Positions 31,340-36,855 of a stretch of DNA of 36,855 bases are shown here, in pieces. The translations under genes and the position numbers were made by a program. How positions within the stretch are numbered: position 1 is the first letter of the stretch; each line of letters begins with the position of its first letter. The stretch lies in contig NZ_JACBGN010000047.1 of NCBI RefSeq assembly GCF_013401435.1, positions 1 to 36,855 of the forward strand, in the 5' to 3' direction. The DNA is from Streptomyces sp. BR123 (GTDB lineage: Bacteria > Actinomycetota > Actinomycetes > Streptomycetales > Streptomycetaceae). A model generated the notes under the pieces. That model was not told the DNA's origin and made no database searches. It saw nothing but the letters and a program-made list of their open reading frames with translations.

Positions 31340-33690
31340 CCACCGCCGTACCGCCCATCGACTCCCCGTTCCCCGAGCGGGCCGCCGCCCCGCACTGCGC
31401 CACCACCCGGACGACCGGAGCCGGTTCCGACTCGGGCTCGGGCCCGGGCTCCGGAGCCCGCCCCGCGGCCGTGCCCCGGCCCCGCTGGGAACTCCCCGCC
31501 CTCGTGGCGCTGCTGCTGGCCACCGCCGTCCTGCTGCTGTGGAACCTCAGCGCCTCCGGCTACGCCAACTCCTTCTACTCCGCCGCCGTCCAAGCGGGCA
31601 GCGAGAGCTGGAAGGCCTTCTTCTTCGGCTCCTCCGACGCCGGGAACTCCATCACCGTCGACAAGCCCCCGGCCGCCCTGTGGCCGATGGCCCTGTCCGT
31701 CCGGCTGTTCGGGCTGGGCAGCTGGCAGATCCTCGTCCCGCAGGCCCTGATGGGCGTCGTCACGACCGCCGTGCTGTACGCCGCCGTACGCCGCCACTTC
31801 GGGCCCGCGGCGGGCCTCATCGGCGGCGCCGTCTTCACCCTCACCCCGGTCGCGGCCCTGATGTTCCGCTTCAACAACCCGGACGCGCTGCTGACCCTGC
31901 TGCTCACCGTCACCGTTTACTGCGTCCTGCGCGCCCTGGACGGCGCGCGCACCGCCTGGCTGGTCGGGGCAGGCGCGGCGATCGGCTTCGCCTTCCTGAC
32001 GAAGACGCTGCAGGCCTTCGTGATCCTGCCGCCGCTCGTCCTCGTGTACGCCGTCTGCGCGCCCACCCGGCTGCGCCGCCGGCTGGGCCAGCTGCTGCTC
32101 GCGGGGGTCGCGGTGATCGTCGCCGGCGGCTGGTGGGTGGCGATCGTCGAACTGTGGCCCGCAGCCTCCCGCCCGTACATCGGCGGCTCGCAGACCAACT
32201 CCTTCCTGGAACTGACCCTCGGCTACAACGGCCTCGGCCGGATCAACGGCAACGAGACCGGCAGCGTCGGCGGTGGCGGACGCCCCGGCGGCGGGGGCGG
32301 ATGGGGAGAGACCGGAATCGACCGGCTGTTCTCCGCGAACATCGGCGGACAGATCTCCTGGCTGCTCCCGGCAGCCCTGATCATGCTGGTCGCCGGACTG
32401 GTGATCACCTGGCGGGCCGGACGGGCCGCCGACACGATCGAGGGCGTGGCCCGCGCGGCGTTCCTGGCCTGGGGCGGCGCGCTGCTGATCACCGCCGCGG
32501 TGTTCAGCTGGATGCAGGGCATCTTCCACGAGTACTACACGGTGGCGCTGGCCCCGTTCGTGGCCGCGCTGGTCGGCATGGGCGCGGCCGTGCTGTGGGA
32601 GGAGCGTGGCAGCACGCCCGCCGCGCTCACCCTGTCCGGGACCCTCGCGCTGACCGCCTGGTGGTCGTACGTCCTGCTCGGACGCTCCCCCGGCTACCTG
32701 CCGTGGCTGCGCTGGGCCGTGCTCGCGGCCGGGCTTGCCGCGGCCGCCGGGCTGCTCCTTGGGCTGCTCCTCGGGGCGCGGCTCGGCCGCCGGGCGGCGC
32801 TCGGTGCGGCCGCGCTGGGCCTGGGCGCGGCCCTGGCCGGACCCCTCGCCTACTGCCTGACCACGGTGGGCTCCGGGCACGCCGGATCGATCGTGACGGC
32901 CGGTCCCGCGGTGCAGGGCGCCCGGGCAGGGATGGGCATGCGGCCCTTCGGAGGCGGTGAACTCCCGTCGGCCGCAGGCCTGGTGGGCGGCGGCCCCGGT
33001 GGCGGCTCCGGGGGTGGCCTCGGTGGCGGCCTGCAGGACGCCGTGCCGCGGGGCATGCCGGGCGGTCCCGGGAACGTGCCCCAGAGGGCTCCGCAGGGCA
33101 TGCCGGGCGGCGGCGGTCAGGTCCCCGGAGGCCAGGACGGCCGGCGCGGCGCCGGTGGCCGGGACGGCGGCGCCGGACGTGGCGGGCAGAGCACCGGCGG
33201 TGTTCCGGGCGCCCCGGGTGTCCCCGGCGGGGGTGGCGGGGGCATGGGAGGCCTGCTGGGCGGCACCGAGGTGGACAAGGAGGCCACGGCCGCCCTGCGC
33301 AAGGACGCGGACCGATACACGTGGGCGGCGGCTGCCGTCGGCGCGCAGAACGCGGCGAGCTACCAGCTCGCCTCGGGGGAGCCGGTCATGCCGATCGGCG
33401 GGTTCAACGGCAGTGATCCGTCGCCGACGCTCGCCGGGTTCCAGGAGTACGTGAAGGCCGGCAAGGTCCACTACTTCATCGCATCGGGCAGCGGCGCGGG
33501 CGGCGCGGGTGGCGCGGGTGGCGAGGGTCCGGGCATGCGGGGCGGTGCGGCCGTGCGCGGCGGTCCGGGCGGTTCCACCAGCAGCGCGATCGAGACCTGG
33601 GTGAAGGCGAATTTCCGGTCCGTCCTCATCGGAGGGGCCACCTTCTACGATCTGACCGCTCCCCTCAGTGCCTCGTCCGCCCCGTCCTGA
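31336..33690 (+). CDS. GT39 (ArnT/PMT/YkcB-like) polytopic membrane glycosyltransferase
   Basis: 784 residues. After a Ser/Gly/Pro-rich tail come about 12 hydrophobic segments (about 55-520). Conserved points include the first-loop SGYANSFYSAAVQAGSESW, ITVDKPPAALWPMA (acidic catalytic-loop region), FNNPDALLTLLLTVTVYC and FLTKTLQAFVILPPLVL. A Gly-rich linker (about 540-645) leads to an exported globular domain (about 650-780: ADRYTWAAAAVGAQNAASYQLASGEPVMPIGGFNGSDPSPTLAGFQEYV...) typical of YkcB-like proteins. Such enzymes transfer a sugar from a polyprenyl-phosphate carrier to envelope glycan, lipid or protein. It is translationally coupled to the GT2-GtrA gene that would make the donor. Acceptor unknown. 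Confidence 0.92.
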   Translation: MTTAVPPIDSPFPERAAAPHCATTRTTGAGSDSGSGPGSGARPAAVPRPRWELPALVALLLATAVLLLWNLSASGYANSFYSAAVQAGSESWKAFFFGSSDAGNSITVDKPPAALWPMALSVRLFGLGSWQILVPQALMGVVTTAVLYAAVRRHFGPAAGLIGGAVFTLTPVAALMFRFNNPDALLTLLLTVTVYCVLRALDGARTAWLVGAGAAIGFAFLTKTLQAFVILPPLVLVYAVCAPTRLRRRLGQLLLAGVAVIVAGGWWVAIVELWPAASRPYIGGSQTNSFLELTLGYNGLGRINGNETGSVGGGGRPGGGGGWGETGIDRLFSANIGGQISWLLPAALIMLVAGLVITWRAGRAADTIEGVARAAFLAWGGALLITAAVFSWMQGIFHEYYTVALAPFVAALVGMGAAVLWEERGSTPAALTLSGTLALTAWWSYVLLGRSPGYLPWLRWAVLAAGLAAAAGLLLGLLLGARLGRRAALGAAALGLGAALAGPLAYCLTTVGSGHAGSIVTAGPAVQGARAGMGMRPFGGGELPSAAGLVGGGPGGGSGGGLGGGLQDAVPRGMPGGPGNVPQRAPQGMPGGGGQVPGGQDGRRGAGGRDGGAGRGGQSTGGVPGAPGVPGGGGGGMGGLLGGTEVDKEATAALRKDADRYTWAAAAVGAQNAASYQLASGEPVMPIGGFNGSDPSPTLAGFQEYVKAGKVHYFIASGSGAGGAGGAGGEGPGMRGGAAVRGGPGGSTSSAIETWVKANFRSVLIGGATFYDLTAPLSASSAPS

Positions 33691-34092
33691 ACGTGCGTCT
33701 CCGAACGCGAGGGGCACCCTCCGGCATCAAGGGCGGCCTCCCCGGACTCGTCGCCTTGTACCGGGGCCTGGGCGAACTATTGCTCCCGCCGGGCGGGCCC
33801 GCGGACGCCGCGCGCGATGGGCGGCCCGGACGGCCGCGGCTGCCGGCCTGCGGATACCGCCGACTGCCGGCGGACCGCCCTGGTGGGGCCGTCGGCGGCC
33901 GCGGACCCGAACATCGGGCCGCACGCCGAGGCCTTCGGCGCGGCCCTGCAGCGGCTGCTCGACGCCGGCGGCCCGGCGGGTGCCCGACGGGGGACTTCGG
34001 CATCGCCTCGACGTGCTGATCGCGCGGATCGAGGCGAAGCCGCCGCCGAGCCGGCCCCGTGACCGTCGGCGGGGACGCCGAGGACGGCGGGG
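33691..34092 (+). other. 402-bp spacer; possible gene remnant
   Basis: No intact gene is supported. Short coding-like pieces in different frames (for example GLPGLVALYRGLGELL near 33730-33785 and ADPNIGPHAEAFGAALQRLLDAG near 33903-33970) look vaguely like the C-terminal half of a TetR-type regulator broken by frameshifts. No start, HTH or RBS was found, so this stays a suspicion. It lies between convergent genes. Confidence 0.3.
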
Positions 34093-35733
34093 CTATTCCT
34101 CGGAGGAGGCGGCCGGGCTGTGCGCCGAGGGCTTCGGCTTCAGGGCGACCTCCTTGATGAACACCACGATCAGCAGCGCGAGGAGTGCGGAGGGGGCGGC
34201 GTAGAGGAACACGTCGCCGACGCCGTGTCCGTACGCGGACTCGATGACCTCGCGCAGCGGCGCGGGCAGCGTGTCGAGGTCGGGGATCCCGCCCCCGGCG
34301 GTGCCGCCGTTGCCCGGTGCGGCCGCCTCGGGCCCGAGGGCGGCCAGCCCCTCCTGGACGTAGTGGGTGACTCGGTGGGCCATCAGAGCGCCGAGCGCCG
34401 AGACGCCCACGGCGCCGCCGAGCGAGCGGAAGAACGTGACGACGGAGCTGGCCGCGCCGAGGTCCTCGGGGGCCACCTGGTTCTGCGTGGCGAGGACCAG
34501 GTTCTGCATCATCAGGCCGAGGCCGAGACCGGTCAGCGCCATGCAGCAGGCGATGTGCCAGTACGGGGTGTCGTGGCGCAGGGCGCCCAGGAGCCCCAGG
34601 CCGGCGGTCAGCAGCACGCCGCCGGAGACGAGCCAGGCCTTCCACCTGCCGGTCTTGGTGATCACCTGGCCGGAGACGGTGGAGGACACGAAGAGCCCGC
34701 CGATCATCGGGATGGTGAGGATCCCGGACATCGTGGGGGATTCGCCGCGTGCCAGCTGGAAGAACTGGCCGAAGAAGACCGTGCCCGAGAACATCGCGAT
34801 GCCGACGAACAGGGAGGCGGCGGAGGCGAGGCTGATGGTCTTGTTGCGGAACAGGCGCAGCGGGATGACCGGATCGCTCGCGCGGGACTCGACGAGGAGG
34901 AAGAACAGGCCGAGGACGACGGTGCCGCCGGTCATGGCCAGGGATGCCCAGGAGATCCAGGCGTAGGAGTCGCCGGCCTGCGTCACCCAGATCAGCAGCA
35001 GCGAGACGGCGCCGCTGATCAGGAGGGCGCCGAGCCAGTCGACCTTGACGTCGCGGCGGACCACCGGCAGGCGGAGCGTCTTCTGCAGGACGATCAGGGC
35101 GATGACGGCGAAGGGCACGCCCACGTAGAAGCACCAGCGCCAGCCCAGCCACTCGGTGTCGGTGATGACACCGCCGAGCAGCGGCCCGCCGACGGTCGCG
35201 ACGGCGAAGACCGCGCCGAGGTAGCCGCTGTAGCGGCCGCGCTCGCGCGGGGAGATCATCGCGGCCATCACGATCTGGGCGAGTGCGGAGAGGCCGCCGA
35301 CGCCGATGCCCTGGACCACGCGGCAGGCGATGAGCGTGCCGGTGTTCTGCGCCAGGCCTGCGACGACGGAGCCGAGCACGTAGACGATCAGGGAGGCCTG
35401 GACCAGCAGCTTCTTGCTGAAGAGGTCGGACAGCTTGCCCCACAGCGGGGTCGCCGCCGTCATCGACAGCAGGGCGGCGGTGACGACCCAGGTGTACGAG
35501 GACTGCGTGCCGCCGAGGTCGCTGATGATCTGGGGCAGGGCGTTGGAGACGATCGTGGACGACAGGATCGCCACGAACATGCCGAGCATGAGCCCGGACA
35601 GCGCTTTCATGATCTGCGGGTGGGTCATGGGAGCGGGGGAGGACGTGGGCGCGGACGCGAGTGCGGGCGCGTCGCCGGAGGAGGGCTGCGTCAGGTCGCC
35701 TCCCCGCACCCCGGAGGGTGTGGTGGTGGTCAT
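34093..35733 (-). CDS. MFS transporter, DHA2 (14-TMS, EmrB/QacA-like) drug exporter
   Basis: 546 residues from ATG at 35733 (AAGGAA upstream), overlapping the MarR stop (ATGA). Fourteen predicted spans. MFS motif A appears as LWGKLSDLFSKK, the antiporter-type motif C region as GAVFAVATVGGPLLGGVITD, and VVQGIGVGGLSALAQIVMAAMISPRERGRYSGYLG is conserved in EmrB/QacA. Proton-driven export of hydrophobic drugs or metabolites is expected; the substrate is unknown. It is the second gene of the MarR operon, so it is probably derepressed when a ligand releases MarR. Confidence 0.94.
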   Translation of the reverse strand: MTTTTPSGVRGGDLTQPSSGDAPALASAPTSSPAPMTHPQIMKALSGLMLGMFVAILSSTIVSNALPQIISDLGGTQSSYTWVVTAALLSMTAATPLWGKLSDLFSKKLLVQASLIVYVLGSVVAGLAQNTGTLIACRVVQGIGVGGLSALAQIVMAAMISPRERGRYSGYLGAVFAVATVGGPLLGGVITDTEWLGWRWCFYVGVPFAVIALIVLQKTLRLPVVRRDVKVDWLGALLISGAVSLLLIWVTQAGDSYAWISWASLAMTGGTVVLGLFFLLVESRASDPVIPLRLFRNKTISLASAASLFVGIAMFSGTVFFGQFFQLARGESPTMSGILTIPMIGGLFVSSTVSGQVITKTGRWKAWLVSGGVLLTAGLGLLGALRHDTPYWHIACCMALTGLGLGLMMQNLVLATQNQVAPEDLGAASSVVTFFRSLGGAVGVSALGALMAHRVTHYVQEGLAALGPEAAAPGNGGTAGGGIPDLDTLPAPLREVIESAYGHGVGDVFLYAAPSALLALLIVVFIKEVALKPKPSAHSPAASSEE

Positions 35734-36200
35734 GGGGTTCCTTCGTCCGGGAGCTCGACTGTCCGGAAGCTCGACCGGAGCCGGGCCAGCAGGGTGTTGA
35801 GTACGTCGATGTCGTGCGCGGGCCAGTCGGCCAGGGCGTGTTCCAGCGCGCCGGTGTACCGGGCGGAGGCCTCGGCCAGGACTGCGGAGCCGGCCGGGGT
35901 GAGCCGCAGGATGCGGCAGCGGCCGTCGCCGGGGTCGGAGTCGCGCGCGATCCAGCCGCGGTCGGCGACATGGGCGACGTGGCGGCTGGTGACGGAGATG
36001 TCGATCGCCATGAGCTCGGCGAGGCGGCTGAGCCGCATCTCGCCGTGGCGGTCGATCAGGGTGAGGACGGCCGCGGCGCCCGGCGGGCAGTCCGGGGGGA
36101 GGTGGCGGGCGAGTTCCCTTTTGACGGCGCCGACACCGGTGAGCCGGCGGGCCAGCTCCTCGTAACGGGTTCTGTGGTCCGCAGCCGCCTGAGTGCTCAC
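35730..36200 (-). CDS. MarR family transcriptional regulator
   Basis: 156 residues from GTG at 36200, with GGAGG seven bases upstream; the frame is open to 36305 but that part crosses the promoter. Winged-helix core (about 45-115): LTLIDRHGEMRLSRLAELMAIDISVTSRHVAHVADRGWIARDSDPGDGRCRILRLTPAG, with the wing Asp/Arg (DPGDGR) typical of MarR. It binds DNA as a dimer and usually represses its own operon with an exporter. Operator copies lie at both ends of its promoter. Ligand unknown. Confidence 0.95.
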   Translation of the reverse strand: MSTQAAADHRTRYEELARRLTGVGAVKRELARHLPPDCPPGAAAVLTLIDRHGEMRLSRLAELMAIDISVTSRHVAHVADRGWIARDSDPGDGRCRILRLTPAGSAVLAEASARYTGALEHALADWPAHDIDVLNTLLARLRSSFRTVELPDEGTP

Positions 36201-36216
36201 CGGGCCCCTCCATCCT

Positions 36217-36268
36217 GTTGCTTCAGGCAACCATAGAAAGGTTGGTTGCTGCAGGCAAATGAATTTGC
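36217..36268 (-). promoter_or_regulatory. Promoter and paired operators of the MarR-exporter operon
   Basis: Minus-strand -35 TTGCCT (36258-36253), 17-bp spacer, -10 TATGGT (36235-36230). Near-identical 14-mers GTTGCTTCAGGCAA (36217-36230) and GTTGCTGCAGGCAA (36245-36258) lie 28 bp apart, each with a TTGC-N5-GCAA dyad. One covers the -35, the other the start site. A further dyad GCAAAT-GA-ATTTGC (36255-36268) overlaps the upstream copy. Confidence 0.8.
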
Positions 36269-36436
36269 GGGAGTAGGCGGTAAAGGGATCGGAAAAACCC
36301 GCCATGATCCGGGGTCATGCCTTCGAGGCGCAACGCACCGCCCCCGGGGCCGGCCACGGCCCTGCCCGCAGCGCCCGGGGTTCCGCGTTGCGGCTGCCGT
36401 GGCGGCACGTGTCGACGGCCGAGCCGCCGCGGCCGG

Positions 36437-36853
36437 TCAGCTCCAGTCGGCCGTGACCCTGCGCGTCTCCACGTGCATGCCCAGCGGGACCCGCCAGGAC
36501 TCGACGCACACCGTGTAGGTCTGCGTCCGTGCCGTTCCGCCGGCCAGGGGTGCCGGGAGCGGCTGGGCGGTGGTGACGGTGGCCCAGTCGATGCCGAGGG
36601 CGCCGATGATGTGCGTCTCGAACCGGAGCGTGCCCGAGCGGGCCGCCGTGCTGCCGGTATTGGCGATCCCCACGGTCACGCGCTCGCACCAGCGGTCCGC
36701 CGCCGGTGCCCGCATCGGGGCGGTCAGCACCAGCTGCGCCGGGGTGGTCGCGGGCGGGGGCGTGGTCCCGGGCGGTGTGGTCCCCGGCGGCGTCCCCGGC
36801 GTTCCAGGGCCTCCCGGGGACCCAGGGCCTCCCGGGGAAGTGCCCGGTGCGGG
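36437..36853 (-). CDS. Probable exported protein, C-terminal part (5' end outside window)
   Basis: The frame is open to the right edge, so the N-terminus is missing. The visible part starts with a Pro/Gly/Thr-rich stalk (PGG, PGT and PPGTT repeats, about 35 residues). A compact domain of about 100 residues follows, beginning QLVLTAPMRAPAADRWCERVTVGIANTG and ending ETRRVTADWS. It has two cysteines (RWCERV and YTVCVES), probably a disulfide. The alternation of beta-like strands (VTVGIANTG, GTLRFETHI, TQTYTVCVES) suggests an Ig-like or beta-sandwich domain after a cell-wall-spanning linker. Export is inferred from composition, since no signal peptide is visible. Function unknown. Confidence 0.65.
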   Translation of the reverse strand, partial: PAPGTSPGGPGSPGGPGTPGTPPGTTPPGTTPPPATTPAQLVLTAPMRAPAADRWCERVTVGIANTGSTAARSGTLRFETHIIGALGIDWATVTTAQPLPAPLAGGTARTQTYTVCVESWRVPLGMHVETRRVTADWS

Positions 36854-36855
36854 GC

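Noticed and set aside
1..36855. CRISPR arrays, rRNA genes, insertion sequences, phage genes
   Set aside because: No regularly spaced direct repeats with unique spacers, no rRNA-like sequence, and no transposase or structural phage motifs were found on either strand.

Overview
The window is high-GC actinobacterial DNA, almost certainly from a Streptomyces chromosome. The signs are strong third-position G/C bias, GTG/TTG starts, many ATGA/GTGA gene overlaps, Streptomyces-typical families (DUF5926, SSI-type inhibitor, S1C protease with a long Pro/Ala N-terminus, SigE-family ECF sigma factor) and four perfect copies of the Streptomyces ParB-binding site parS (GTTTCACGTGAAAC). Streptomyces parS sites concentrate around oriC, so this is probably core chromosome near the replication origin. 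No phage, transposase, CRISPR or plasmid gene is visible.

Layout. 1-4.4 kb: end of a primase/polymerase-like protein, a secreted protein, then on the minus strand a SEC-C/DUF5926 protein, an RsbW-like anti-sigma ATPase and a glycerophosphodiester phosphodiesterase. 4.4-8.8 kb: HtrA-like protease, then LysR regulator, cysteine dioxygenase-like protein and YeiH-type exporter, which look like a sulfur-handling unit. 9-11.5 kb: secreted serine protease, tRNA-Ser(UGA), a small Ala-rich protein and a small secreted Asn/Ser/Gln-rich protein. 11.6-16.4 kb: five overlapping genes with the composition of the mycobacterial igr side-chain operon (two acyl-CoA dehydrogenases, ChsH2-like MaoC-DUF35, ChsH1-like hydratase, Ltp2-like aldolase). 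16.5-19 kb: ECF sigma factor, a phased parS cluster and a FadD-like acyl-CoA ligase. 19-23.2 kb (minus): an ABM-domain membrane protein behind a 1179-residue PAS/kinase-like/receiver-like protein whose phosphoacceptor His and ATP-binding motifs are lost. 23.3-24.8 kb: SSI-family protein, tRNA-Ser(GCU), tRNA-Arg(ACG) and a decayed SMP-30/gluconolactonase gene. 24.9-27.5 kb: Lrp/AsnC regulator, DUF2797 protein, small ABM-like protein and amidohydrolase. 27.6-33.7 kb: two-component system followed by a GT2-GtrA glycosyltransferase and a GT39 membrane glycosyltransferase. 34-36.2 kb: MarR regulator with a DHA2 drug exporter. The right edge holds part of a probably secreted protein.

The most informative non-coding findings are three. 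(1) Operators of four hexamers at exact 11-bp spacing precede both the response-regulator gene and the glycosyltransferase gene. In both, the last hexamer starts 28 nt before the ATG, so the two-component system probably controls itself and the cell-envelope glycosylation genes. (2) Four perfect parS sites occur, two inside coding sequences and two intergenic in a phased cluster with a third, degenerate copy. (3) Paired TTGC-N5-GCAA operators flank a near-consensus promoter of the MarR-exporter operon.
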